DNA of 64,000 nucleotides from Actinomycetota bacterium. GTDB taxonomy: Bacteria > Actinomycetota > Actinomycetes > Propionibacteriales > Propionibacteriaceae. The stretch is from assembly GCA_020161795.1 (NCBI GenBank), contig JAIUOR010000039.1, positions 1 to 64,000 on the forward strand, given 5' to 3'. Position numbers and translations under genes: made by a program. This document shows positions 25,754 to 34,906 of the stretch, in pieces (position 1 is the stretch's first letter; the number at the start of each line of letters is the position of its first letter). Under the pieces are notes generated by a model. It worked only from the letters and a program-made list of their open reading frames with translations, ran no database searches and was not told where the DNA came from.

Positions 25754-26369
25754 GCTCGGTGAGCATAGCGTCTATCAGATGGGATTCCGTTCATTATCGC
25801 GGGTAATACAGAACGAATTGCATCGGGTGAGAAGACTCTGACCCTGATGATAAGTGGCGCCGACTAGGCGCTCGTTCCGCCCCACCGAGGTGCAGCGGCA
25901 ACTGGTGCTGTCAACGGTCTTCCGCAACCTTGCTCTGACCTGGCACGATGCTGCCACTCTCATCAGATGATTGATTCTCTCATCTGATGCGACACTGGCG
26001 CCGACTACGCCAGCTACCCCAGCACTGCCGGCCGCAACATCGCGAAGACGGTCGAGTCACCGTAAGGGGACCGTCTCCCGACGATCCGTGTTGAGCAGCT
26101 CGCTGCGAATGCCCAGCTGACCGAGCGGGTTGGGCATCCTCCGGTGGAAAGAGTGGGCCGACGGCGACACGGACTCGGCACGATTCATCGACTTGAGCTG
26201 AGGCGACGCCAGCGACGGGGTGCATCTTCCGATGACGCTCGTAGCGATAGTCCATGGCGACCGCTTCACCTGCGGGGGCGAGGCGACCGCCGTCATCACC
26301 TCCGGGGCGAGCAGCGGACCTGGGATCTGCCCATGCACACTATGTTCTGTGGGGAGTCTTGAGGATGCG
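25754..26369. other. Intergenic stretch without a supported gene
   Basis: About 600 bp with no convincing coding frame. It should hold the promoter of the nuclease-recombinase pair, and it carries a perfect 10-bp inverted repeat at 25961-25989. Confidence 0.5.
25961..25989. repeat. Perfect inverted repeat CATCAGATGA
   Basis: CATCAGATGA at 25961-25970 and its complement at 25980-25989 flank a 9-nt spacer. ATCAGATG occurs again near 25776. The layout of two 10-bp arms around a short spacer is like a tyrosine-recombinase core site, but it could also be an operator. Confidence 0.55.
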
Positions 26370-26978
26370 GTGCGTGAACAGCAAGCCAACGAACAAGCGG
26401 CTCGGGCACGTGATGACTGGTACGCCAGCATGCGCATTACTAAGGGTATGCGAGCCGGGATTCTAAAACCCGGCGAGGCCGTGCTGTGGGCTGAGTTCCA
26501 GAAACTAGTAGGTTCGGGCTACGGCCAGCACCACGGGTGGTGGATTCCTCATCCGACCGAGGGCAGATTCTGGGTCTGCGAGGGGTGGGAAGCAGTTGTG
26601 ATGGGCAAGCACACTATCCCGGAGCCGCGCTGGGACCCTGGACCAAACTGGCGATTCAATGAGAGCGTTGGGGCGCAGAACCGGCGCATATCTAGGAACA
26701 AGCGTCGGCGTAAGAATTACGACGCCGAAGGAGATGAACTCGCTGCGCAGTACCGGGCGGAGATCACGGAGGTGCGTCGTACGTGGGCTCGACTCGGCAC
26801 CCCCACGCGCTGCTGGACCCTTCAAGGGTGGGCGTGGGACTCAGCAGGTGAGGGTTACACCACCGGCACCGAGATGCACATCGCGTTTGGTAGCGACCAA
26901 TTCATCGGGGGTCTGGGAGAAGCCGGACCTCTCAAGGCCGCTTTGGTTGCAGCACTCCGGGGGGTCCGCAACTCCTGA
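26370..26978 (+). CDS. Hypothetical protein
   Basis: A 202-residue protein from a GTG preceded by GAGG at 26361. It is rich in Trp and charged residues (GYGQHHGWWIPHPTEGRFWVCEGWEAV; the frame stays open to 26220 without a better start). The C-terminus ends in a short helix. No motif or family recognised. Confidence 0.5.
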   Translation: MREQQANEQAARARDDWYASMRITKGMRAGILKPGEAVLWAEFQKLVGSGYGQHHGWWIPHPTEGRFWVCEGWEAVVMGKHTIPEPRWDPGPNWRFNESVGAQNRRISRNKRRRKNYDAEGDELAAQYRAEITEVRRTWARLGTPTRCWTLQGWAWDSAGEGYTTGTEMHIAFGSDQFIGGLGEAGPLKAALVAALRGVRNS

Positions 26979-27160
26979 CCGGCTGACCTCACACTGAGGC
27001 TGGCTGCGCTCACGGACCCGGATCACCAGTGGCAGCGGCTGCAGTGGCCCTCACCGGGGCATCCCGCAAGCCGTCTCCTCAGAACCTCGCGCCGACGCGT
27101 ACTCGCCGGGCGAACATTTCGTTCCCTCGAATCGATGCAGTTGCCAAGCAACCCGTTCGG

Positions 27161-27376
27161 TCAAACTTTGCGCTGTCCCAGGCATGGGACAAGAGTTGAC
27201 CACCAACTACCCCCAGGGAACCCAGACACTTCGAAGACCCCTTGGGTCCACAAGTTGGTCAAGCACACGTTCTGCTCGTCAAGGCCGAGTTGGAGATGCT
27301 GGGCGATCCTCAGTCCCTCAGACGACGACCCGATGAACACCGACGGACGCTCCGAAGCGGACTGGTTGTCGGGCAC
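27161..27376 (-). pseudogene. N-terminal fragment of a TIR-like nucleotide-binding protein gene
   Basis: The first ~50 residues (PSVFIGSSSEGLRIAQHLQ..., LWTQGVFEVS) match the start of the TIR-like predicted nucleotide-binding domain (PF10137 type, found in CBASS and related defence effectors). The sequence then loses similarity and stops at 71 residues; the family domain normally needs ~120-150. It is a decayed or truncated copy. Confidence 0.6.
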
Positions 27377-27513
27377 GGTGAAGTATCCCAGTCCGAACCA
27401 CTTTCCTGCGGTCTGCCCTCCGAACTGGCTGTCAGTTGACTGCAGGCATCGCCCATGACCTTGGCTCTGTCACGGCTTGCCCGACGGTCCGTGCAGCCTG
27501 GCATTATCTGCGC

Positions 27514-28077
27514 ATGGTTGTGCTGAACCCTGCCCGCGCCCTGCACGAGCTGCTGACCAGCTGGTTCCACGACCTATCCCGGGACGCGAAGACAAATCGG
27601 GGCTACGCGGGCACGCCACGACCGGACGTGGCCGCCGACATGAGAAGTGGTATTCGGCTGCTGACTGCTGTCGAGGCCGCAATCCAGCTACTGGGGGAGC
27701 GTGGACGTGCCGTCACCGTGTACGAGCGCCACCTGCCGGCCCTAACGTTCATGATCAACACGTGGCCGAATGGTTGGGTGGACCAGCCCAGCAGCAGCAT
27801 CTACGACGAGGCTGCCATGGACATCCTGGAACTACTGGCGCACCAGATCGATGCTGATCTGCTGGCCAGAGACCAGCTCACAGAGGACGCACTGAAAAGC
27901 GTAGTGAATGAAGCCCGGAGTCTGCTGAGCCAGGATGACACCCTCTCGCCGAAGCTGCGGTGGTATCTCGGCCGGCTGTTCAACGAGATAGACAACGCCC
28001 TGTCGGACGAGGCCAACGCATACGTGTTTGACCTCGGGTCTGCCATTGACAGACTGTGGGTGGCGCCCTGGGGTTGA
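27514..28077 (+). CDS. Hypothetical helical protein
   Basis: A 187-residue, mostly alpha-helical acidic protein (MVVLNPARALHELLTSWFHDL..., ending DRLWVAPWG). The ATG at 27514 is preferred over an earlier in-frame GTG because coding-like sequence begins there. Its stop is 11 bp from the IS21-type element. No family recognised. Confidence 0.5.
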   Translation: MVVLNPARALHELLTSWFHDLSRDAKTNRGYAGTPRPDVAADMRSGIRLLTAVEAAIQLLGERGRAVTVYERHLPALTFMINTWPNGWVDQPSSSIYDEAAMDILELLAHQIDADLLARDQLTEDALKSVVNEARSLLSQDDTLSPKLRWYLGRLFNEIDNALSDEANAYVFDLGSAIDRLWVAPWG

Positions 28078-28082
28078 TCGGC

Positions 28083-28160
28083 GATCCTGACGGCGTCTGT
28101 TCGTGAATTCGGACGGCCGCGCTGCTCCTGGGCGTGTCGGTGTTCGTGAATGTCGACGTC
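28083..28160. repeat. Left-end repeats of the IS21-type element
   Basis: Two 20-nt units, TGTTCGTGAATTCGGACGGC (28099-28118) and TGTTCGTGAATGTCGACGTC (28141-28160), plus a partial unit at 28083-28094. They match, inverted, the units at 34905-34986. Confidence 0.75.
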
Positions 28161-28183
28161 ACCGAGTTCGGCCCGCCCCGGAC

Positions 28184-28732
28184 TCAGCGCGGGCGGGAGT
28201 AGAAGTGGGCAGCGTTCAGGTCGGCGAGGGGGACCCACAGCGACTCGACGCGGTCGGACTCCTCGGCTCTGGCGTGCGCGGTTCGCAGGGTCAACGCTCG
28301 CTGTGGCTCTTCGTCGAGCAGCTGGATGAGTCGGTAGAGAGCCGCAAGGGTGTGCCGGCGTGCAGCTGATGTGGGCTGCACTTCAATCTGCTCGAGGCGC
28401 GGCGTGAGGTCGACCTGGTGCTCGCGGAGGTGGTTCAACAGGGTGTCTGGCAGGTCGTCGAGTGGTGCCAGCCGAGCCTTCTGCAGGATGTCGGCGGCAA
28501 CGCTGGTTTCACGTTTGTCCCAGGCCGGGACGGCGAGGGTGATCTCGTACTGTCGCTGACGGTCGGCGAGGACTACGTGGACGGCGTTGCCGGAGACCTC
28601 GATGGCGCGAGTGCTCTGCCGGGCGATGCGCCGAGCGGGGATGAGGGCTGGATCGGGTCTGGCGCTGGTCAGGGGCTCGACCCGGCGTAGCCAGGCCTTG
28701 CCGGCGTTGCTCATGCCGAACTCGCCCGTCAC
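28184..28732 (-). CDS. Small protein coupled to istB, resembling SWIM-associated proteins without the zinc motif
   Basis: A 182-residue soluble protein whose GTG start overlaps the istB stop in GTGA. The segment from about 40 to 165 (GNAVHVVLADRQRQYEITLAV, HTLAALYRLIQLLDEEPQRALTLR) resembles actinobacterial SWIM zinc-finger proteins, which often sit beside SNF2 helicases, but the CxC...CxH zinc ligands are absent. It may work with the helicase of the same element. This similarity is from memory and moderate. Confidence 0.5.
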   Translation of the reverse strand: MTGEFGMSNAGKAWLRRVEPLTSARPDPALIPARRIARQSTRAIEVSGNAVHVVLADRQRQYEITLAVPAWDKRETSVAADILQKARLAPLDDLPDTLLNHLREHQVDLTPRLEQIEVQPTSAARRHTLAALYRLIQLLDEEPQRALTLRTAHARAEESDRVESLWVPLADLNAAHFYSRPR

Positions 28733-29535
28733 GGGGCTGTGGGCTGGTGGAGCCGGGCTTGGGTGTGGGCGAGGCGGTATGAGTCGGTGCCGGTCTCGAT
28801 GATGTTGCCACCGAAGGTGAGCCGGTCGACGATGGCGGCGCAGAGCCGTGGGTCGGTGAAGGTCTTGGTCCAGCCGGAGAAGGACTCGTTGCTGGCGATG
28901 GCGACGGAGTTCTTCTCCTCGCGTTCGGTGAGGACCTGGAACAGCAGTTCGGCGCCGCGGCGGTCAAGCTCCATGTAGCCGAGCTCGTCGATGCAGAGCA
29001 GGTCGACCCGACCGTAGCGGGCGATGGTCTTGGCCAGGATCTTGTCGTCGGCGGCTTCGACGAGCTCGTTGACCAGCTTGGTGGCCAGCGTGTACTTGAC
29101 TCGGAACCCGGCCATGGCGGCCTCGGTGCCGAGTGCGATCAGCAGGTGGCTCTTGCCGGTGCCGGAGTCCCCGATGAGGCAGAGCGGCTGGCCCTTGCGG
29201 ATCCAGTCGCATGTGGCGAGGGTGTTGATGGTGGCCGGGTCGAGGTGTGGGTTGGCGTCGAAGTCGAAGGTGCGCAGCGACTTCTCGCGGGGGAAGGTGG
29301 CAGCCCTGATCCGCCGCTCGGAGCGGCGCCGGGCACGGTCGTCGCACTCGGCAAGCAGCAGCTCGGCGAGGAAGGCCCGGTAGGACTGCTGCTGTCGGGC
29401 TGCGGTGTCGGCGGTTTCGCCGAACTGACCGCGGATGGTGGGCAGCCTGAGCATGCGGCAGGCGGAGTCGATGGCCGCGTCGGCGGCCTGCTCGGTGAGC
29501 CCGCGGCGTCGCGGCGCCGTGGCGGTGGTGGTCAT
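28729..29535 (-). CDS. istB: IS21-family helper ATPase IstB
   Basis: A 268-residue AAA+ ATPase with Walker A GDSGTGKS and Walker B LLCIDELGYMELDRRG, followed by the SNESFSGWTKTF region typical of IstB. The start at 29535 overlaps the istA stop in ATGA. It assembles on target DNA and activates IstA, as TnsC and MuB do for their transposases. Length is normal for the family and all motifs are intact. Confidence 0.95.
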   Translation of the reverse strand: MTTTATAPRRRGLTEQAADAAIDSACRMLRLPTIRGQFGETADTAARQQQSYRAFLAELLLAECDDRARRRSERRIRAATFPREKSLRTFDFDANPHLDPATINTLATCDWIRKGQPLCLIGDSGTGKSHLLIALGTEAAMAGFRVKYTLATKLVNELVEAADDKILAKTIARYGRVDLLCIDELGYMELDRRGAELLFQVLTEREEKNSVAIASNESFSGWTKTFTDPRLCAAIVDRLTFGGNIIETGTDSYRLAHTQARLHQPTAP

Positions 29536-31178
29536 GTCGATGCCTGCCTGTCGGGTGGATTGTGCGGGTCGGGTCGGCGCCGCAACAGGGTGTCGTAGGC
29601 GGCGACCGACGGCGGCGGCCGGCTGTCGGCCGGCAGGTGGCCCAGCCGGCGGACCGTCAGCGACGCCACCGGCTGTGTCGTGTCGACGTTGGTGGACGCG
29701 GCGGCTGTGGCCGGGTTGCCGTCGGTGCTCTTGCGGGCTTCGAGGGCGACGGCGTCGGCGGTGAGCGCTCCTGCGGTGAGGGCGGCGGCGATCCCGGCCA
29801 CGACCTGGTGATGCGGGAGGTGTCGGTGCAGCAGCAGCACCTCGATCAGCGCCCTGGTGCCGGCCGTATCTCCGTGGGCTTTGCGGGCACCGGCCCACCA
29901 GGCGTCGTGCAGCGGGGTGAACCGGCCGGCGGCGCGGGCCTGGTCGAGCGCAGTCGCGCCGGGCAGCGCGCCAGGCTTGCGGACCAGCGCCTCCAAGTAG
30001 TGGTCCAGCTCAAGCCGTGCGTCGCCCTTGCCGAGGAGCCGTTCATGGCGGGCGACGGGTGTTCGTCCGTCATAGATAGTCAGGTCGGAGGCGTTGAGCA
30101 GCACCCGCACGGGCCGGCCGATCAGCCTCGACGGCACCGAGTAGCGGTTGGACCGGACCGCGACCTGGGCGTAGCGGTCGACCCGCGGGGTGAACCAGCG
30201 GCCGGTCTCGAACACCTCGACCGGCAGCGGCTTCAGCAGGGTCTGCTCGGCGGCGAATGATTCCCCGACCGTGCGGATCCGGGCGCCGATCCGGCGGTGG
30301 TCGTCGGCGTCATCGCACCGGTCGATCAGCTCGTTCAGCTCGGCGATGGAGTCGACCTGCGGCACGGGGACGAGGTGGTTGCGGCGGAACCGGCCGATGT
30401 CGCCCTCGACCCCGCCCTTCTCGTGGGCGCCGGTCAGCCCGGGCTGGCAGTAGAAGGCGTCGAGGTGGAAGTGGGACCGGAACGCCACCCACCGTTCGGT
30501 CTCGACCCGCTGGCGGGAGAACCCGATGACCTGGGCGACGGCGGCCTTCAGGTTGTCGTAGCGCACCTTCCCGGCCGGGATTCCGCCGAGCCGGTTGAAC
30601 GCGTGCACGTGGCCTTCGAAGAACGCCTCCTGCCCGCCGGTCGCCGACGCCCGGTGCACCGCCTTCCCCGAGTACGACATCCGGAACGAGAACAGGTGGC
30701 AGGTGACCAGGGCACCGCCGAGCCGTACGGCGATCTCGCCAAAGTCGACCTCGGCCTCCCTGCCGGGCAGGTGGGTCTGCGGGACGAACACGTCCATCTG
30801 ACCGCGGCCCTGCTCGATGCGGATCTCGGGTGCGCGCCGGGCCACGTAGGCCCGGACCACGGGGTAGGAGATGTCGGTCATGCCGTGCTCGTCGACCAGC
30901 CGGGCGAAGATCCGGGTGACGGTGTGCCGCTGCTTGCGTGGTGCGTCGAGGTCGGCGACCAGGATGTCGTCGATGACCGGGTGGAACGGGTCCAGCTTCG
31001 ACGGCCGCTGCGGGTAGGGCGCCCGCGGCGCCGGCCAGGCCGAGTCCAGCGCCGCCTTGACCGTTCGCCAGCCCACCCTGTGGAGGCGTTGCAGCTCCCG
31101 CTCCGACTTCCCGGCCCGGGCGTCGCGGCGGATGGCGGCATACAGTTCGACCTTCGACGGCCGCCGCGGCTTGGTCAC
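29532..31178 (-). CDS. istA: IS21-family transposase IstA
   Basis: A 548-residue transposase from the GTG at 31178. An N-terminal helix-turn-helix (KSERELQRLHRVGWRTVKAAL) is followed by the rve integrase core, with the DDE triad Asp145 (VDFGE), Asp208 (RYDNLKAAV) and Glu258 (EKGGVEG). The frame is open much further upstream, but that is a shadow of the MFS gene, whose stop overlaps this start in GTGA. Intact, so potentially active. Confidence 0.95.
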   Translation of the reverse strand: MTKPRRPSKVELYAAIRRDARAGKSERELQRLHRVGWRTVKAALDSAWPAPRAPYPQRPSKLDPFHPVIDDILVADLDAPRKQRHTVTRIFARLVDEHGMTDISYPVVRAYVARRAPEIRIEQGRGQMDVFVPQTHLPGREAEVDFGEIAVRLGGALVTCHLFSFRMSYSGKAVHRASATGGQEAFFEGHVHAFNRLGGIPAGKVRYDNLKAAVAQVIGFSRQRVETERWVAFRSHFHLDAFYCQPGLTGAHEKGGVEGDIGRFRRNHLVPVPQVDSIAELNELIDRCDDADDHRRIGARIRTVGESFAAEQTLLKPLPVEVFETGRWFTPRVDRYAQVAVRSNRYSVPSRLIGRPVRVLLNASDLTIYDGRTPVARHERLLGKGDARLELDHYLEALVRKPGALPGATALDQARAAGRFTPLHDAWWAGARKAHGDTAGTRALIEVLLLHRHLPHHQVVAGIAAALTAGALTADAVALEARKSTDGNPATAAASTNVDTTQPVASLTVRRLGHLPADSRPPPSVAAYDTLLRRRPDPHNPPDRQAST

Positions 31179-32611
31179 CGCGGGGCCGGCTGACCCGGTC
31201 GAGTGGCGGGGGCCGCGGCGAGACGCCGCGGTAGCGCGCCGGTGACGGCGGCGGCCACGACGGCGATGGCGCTGCCGGCCAGCAGAGCGGTCGTGGTTGC
31301 GGTGACGAACGCCCGATCGCCCGGACCGGCGGTGGCGGTGAGCGCGAAGAAGACCGCGCCCAGGGTGGCGAAGCCGAGCGCGGCCGACAGCTGACCGACG
31401 GAGTTGTAGATCCCCGAGGCCTCCGAGGCCAGATCGACCGGCACCTCGCGCAGGGCGATCTCGGTGAGCGGGGCGACGACCAGGCCCATCCCGAGCCCGC
31501 CGACCGCGACCCCCGGCAGCAGCTGCCACCACGATGGGCCGGCCGGAACAGTGGTGACCACAGCCGCCACGGCGCCGATCCCGGCCGCCATGACCAGCAG
31601 CCCGACGGTTACCACCAGCCGGCCCCACCGGGGCAGCAGGGCCGTGCTGCCCAGACCGGCGCCGACACCAACAAGGACCGACCAGGGCAGCACCAGCAGC
31701 CCGGCGGCGAGCGGGCTGTAGCCGAGATAGGTCTGCAGGTACTGGGTGATGACCAGCGAGAACCCCATCACCGGGATGAAGAACAGCAGCTGGACGCCGG
31801 TCGCGGCGCGGAATGTGCCGCGACCCTGCAGGGCGAGCGGCACCAACGGTGTCCCACCGCGGCGGTCCGCCGCCCGCTGCTGCGCTAGGAAGCCGGCCAA
31901 CAGGCCGATCCCGGCGCTGACGGCGGCGATCTCAAATATCAGTCCGCCCGGGTTCGCCAGTCCCGACAGCCCGCCGAGGAGCAGCACCGCCGCGGCCGCG
32001 GCCAGCGCCAGCCCGGGCAGGTCCAACCCGGCCGTGCGCGGCGCCCGGTGCTCCGGCACCCGGGCCGCCGCTACCGCGGCCGCGGCGGCGGCGATCGGCA
32101 CGTTGACCTAGAACACGGCCCGCCAACCCAGCTGCGGCTCACCGAGCCCGACCAGCAGCCCGCCGACGATCGGGCCGAGGGAGGCGGCCGCGCCCAGCAG
32201 CGCGGAGAACGCCGCCATCGGCCGGGCCCGCTCCTCAGGCGGATACATGACCTGAATGAGGGCGAGCACCTGCGGCACCATCACCGCCGCCGCCAGACCC
32301 TGCAGGACGCGGCCGACGATCAGCACCGTCGCCGACCCGCTCAGCCCGCACAACAGCGACGCCGCGGCGAAGCCGACGGTGCCGAGAACGAAGACCCGGC
32401 GCAGCCCGAACATCCGGCCCAGCCGGGCACCGGTGATCAACCCGACCGCGAAGCTGACGGTGTAGCCGGTCAGGATGCCCTGCGCCTCGGCCGGCGTGGC
32501 CGGAAGCTCGGCGATGAGCGTCGGGAGCGCGACGTTCACCACCGTCACGTTCAGCAGATCGAGGAACCCCGCCGCCAGCACCGCCACCAGCCCAACCGTG
32601 CGCCCACGCAT
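31175..32611 (-). pseudogene. MFS drug-efflux transporter interrupted by an amber codon
   Basis: Read through one TAG at 32108-32110, this encodes a ~478-residue DHA2-type exporter with many membrane helices (GYTVSFAVGLITGARLG, PMAAFSALLGAAASLGP and GWRAVF*VNVPI). The stop falls in a place where the family often has Trp (GWRWVFxINVP), so one G-to-A change of TGG would explain it. Everything downstream stays in frame to the stop overlapping istA. It is divergent from a MarR gene, a common efflux arrangement. A sequencing error is possible. Confidence 0.8.
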
Positions 32612-32666
32612 CCCCCGACTGTAGTTGCATGATTCAGATATTGCCTAGTGCAGATAAGATCGGACT
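32612..32666. promoter_or_regulatory. Divergent marR-MFS promoter region
   Basis: A 55-bp, AT-richer spacer between the two start codons. CAGATA occurs twice (32635-32640, 32651-32656), and TGCA..TGCA elements flank it, as expected of a MarR operator controlling both genes. Confidence 0.5.
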
Positions 32667-33122
32667 GTGGCTGCCATTGACGACATCGTTCGCCGGCTGC
32701 CCGCCTGGATCAGTGCGGTCGATGCGGTCAACGAGCACGCCGCCCGGCAGGCGGGGATCGGGGTGTCGGACCTGGCCTGCGTCCACGAGCTCGTCGTCGA
32801 CGGCCCGCTGCCGTCCGGGGAGCTGGCCCGCCGGCTGCGGCTAAGCACCGGCGCCGTCACCCACATGATTGACCGGCTCATCGCCGCCGGGTTGGTCACT
32901 CGGACCCGGGACGACAACGACCGGCGCCGGGTCTTCATTCAGGTCGACCCGGCCGCCCGAGCCGGGCTGCTGGACGCCTATGCCGGCCTGGACCACCAGA
33001 TCCGGCGGACCCTGTCTCGCTTCACCGCGGCCGAGCTGGCGGTGATCGACCGTTTCGTCGCCGACTGCCTCACCGACACCCAAGCTCTTCTCGACCAGGA
33101 CGAGCATCAGGACGCCCGCTGA
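32667..33122 (+). CDS. MarR-family transcriptional regulator
   Basis: A 151-residue winged-helix regulator (LPSGELARRLRLSTGAVTHMIDRLIAAGLVTRTRDDNDRR, here spanning about residues 50-90) with the DxRR wing typical of MarR. The start is the GTG at 32667. It probably represses the divergent exporter and may also control the downstream helicase, whose open frame runs straight on from the marR stop. It lies inside the IS21-type element. Confidence 0.9.
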   Translation: MAAIDDIVRRLPAWISAVDAVNEHAARQAGIGVSDLACVHELVVDGPLPSGELARRLRLSTGAVTHMIDRLIAAGLVTRTRDDNDRRRVFIQVDPAARAGLLDAYAGLDHQIRRTLSRFTAAELAVIDRFVADCLTDTQALLDQDEHQDAR

Positions 33123-33244
33123 CCGGGCAGCTCACCTACCTGTCCCGCCGCGCCAGCTGGCTGATCTGGAACCCGGACCAGCCCACCGAGGCAACATCCG
33201 GTCCGCCTGGTCTGCCGGGCCGTCGAACCAGTGCGCGGCTGGCC

Positions 33245-34906
33245 GTGCCGGACGGCTCGACGGTCACCGTCCGCTCAGTCGACGGGTGGGAGGTCGACCT
33301 CGAGGACGGGTGGTGTTGGCTCAGGACTCTGTCCGACGACGATGACGGCCTCAGTGACTCGGTGCGCGGCTGGGCCCGGCTGGCGCACGGTCACCAGCTC
33401 GACGAGGTGGCCGCGACCTTGCCGCCGGCTGGGCACTGCGAACCCCGGCCCTCCGAAGACGCCATCCGCGCCGCCCGCCCCGTCATTGACGACCTACTGC
33501 ACGCCCGCGGCATCGCCCACGACCTTGCTTGCAGCGGCTTCACCGGCCGGCTCCGCGGCTACCAACTCGCCGGCGTGGCCTGGCTCGCCAGCCGACGCCC
33601 TGGCGGCCTGCTGGCCGACGAGATGGGCTTGGGCAAGACCGTGCAGGCCCTCGCCTTGATGGTGCTGCGGCCCGACCATCCGCACCTGGTGGTCTGCCCG
33701 GCGAGCCTGGTCGCGAACTGGGCCGCCGAAACCGCCCGCTACGCACCCACGCTGCAAGTGCGCGGCTGGGGTGACGAGCCGGCTCCCGGCACGGTCACCG
33801 CCATATCGTCTTCCCGGCTGCGGCTGAGCCCCGATCACCTAAGAGGCACCCGATGGGGAGTGGTGGTCATCGACGAGGCCCAGCAGCTCAAGAACACCCG
33901 CACCCTCGCCCACCGGGCTGCCGCCAGCCTCACCAGCCACACGACCGTGATCCTCACCGGCACCCCGGTCGAGAACAGCCTCGACGACCTGTGGTCGCTC
34001 ACCCAGCTCGCGCAACCCGGACGGCTCGGCACCCGCCGCCAGTTCCGCGACCGGATCGCGCTGCCGCTGCAACGACGGGCCTCACCGACCGCCGCGGCCC
34101 GGCTCGCCGACCGGACCGACGGACTGCTGCTCCGACGCACCAAGACCGAGGTCGCCGCCGAGCTGCCACCCCGACAAGCCATCGACCTGACCTGCAACCT
34201 CACCGCCGAACAACGCCGCCTCTACCGACAAGCGGTCGACGACGCGTTCGGCGCCGGCCTCGGCGTCCGCAACCGACGACGAGTCGCCATCCTCGCCCTG
34301 ATCACCCGGCTCAAACAGACCTGCAACCACCCCGCCCAGGCGCTCAACGAGGACGGACCGCTGGCAGGTCGGTCCGGGAAGTTCGACCAGCTCACCACCA
34401 TGCTCGACGAGATGCAGCGCAACAGCACCGCTTCCCTCGTCTTCACCCAGTACACCGCCATGGGCCGGCTCATCGCCGACCATCTCCGGACCCAGAACCA
34501 GCCAGCGCCGTTCCTGCACGGTCAGCTGCCGTTGGCCCGCCGCAACCGCATCGTCGAAGAGTTCCAAGCAGGCCGAGGTAGCGACATCCTCCTCGTCTCC
34601 CTCAAGGCGGCCGGGTTCGGACTGAACCTCACCCGCGCCAGCACCGTCATCCACTACGACCGCTGGTGGAACCCGGCCGTCGAGGACCAAGCCTCCGACC
34701 GCGTGCACCGCATCGGCCAGGACAAGCCGGTCACCATCTACACCCTCCGGGCCGCCGGCACCATCGAGGACCACATTGCTCGCCTCCACGAGTACAAGCG
34801 CGGACTCGCCGACACCCTAGGACCCAACCCGACCGCCGACCTGCTCGCCCTTCCCGACGACCAGCTCCACCAAATCCTGCAGCTCGACTCCGACCGCCAG
34901 CAGTGA
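33245..34906 (+). CDS. SNF2/SWI2-family helicase-like ATPase
   Basis: A 553-residue double-RecA ATPase: motif I DEMGLGKT, motif II DEAQ (VVVIDEAQQLKN), motif III LTGTPVEN, and C-terminal motifs LVFTQY, SLKAAGFGLNL and VHRIGQ. It is a DNA translocase or remodeller rather than a strand-separating helicase. The GTG at 33245 is the first standard start, but the frame is open back to a CTG at 33119 that overlaps the marR stop in CTGA, which would give 595 residues. It ends inside the right terminal repeat of the element (34905-34924), so its stop codon forms part of the transposon end. Confidence 0.9.
   Translation: MPDGSTVTVRSVDGWEVDLEDGWCWLRTLSDDDDGLSDSVRGWARLAHGHQLDEVAATLPPAGHCEPRPSEDAIRAARPVIDDLLHARGIAHDLACSGFTGRLRGYQLAGVAWLASRRPGGLLADEMGLGKTVQALALMVLRPDHPHLVVCPASLVANWAAETARYAPTLQVRGWGDEPAPGTVTAISSSRLRLSPDHLRGTRWGVVVIDEAQQLKNTRTLAHRAAASLTSHTTVILTGTPVENSLDDLWSLTQLAQPGRLGTRRQFRDRIALPLQRRASPTAAARLADRTDGLLLRRTKTEVAAELPPRQAIDLTCNLTAEQRRLYRQAVDDAFGAGLGVRNRRRVAILALITRLKQTCNHPAQALNEDGPLAGRSGKFDQLTTMLDEMQRNSTASLVFTQYTAMGRLIADHLRTQNQPAPFLHGQLPLARRNRIVEEFQAGRGSDILLVSLKAAGFGLNLTRASTVIHYDRWWNPAVEDQASDRVHRIGQDKPVTIYTLRAAGTIEDHIARLHEYKRGLADTLGPNPTADLLALPDDQLHQILQLDSDRQQ

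Noticed and set aside
29562..31193. Long plus-strand open frames opposite istA
   Set aside because: Antisense shadows typical of high-GC coding DNA; istA on the other strand has a complete DDE core.
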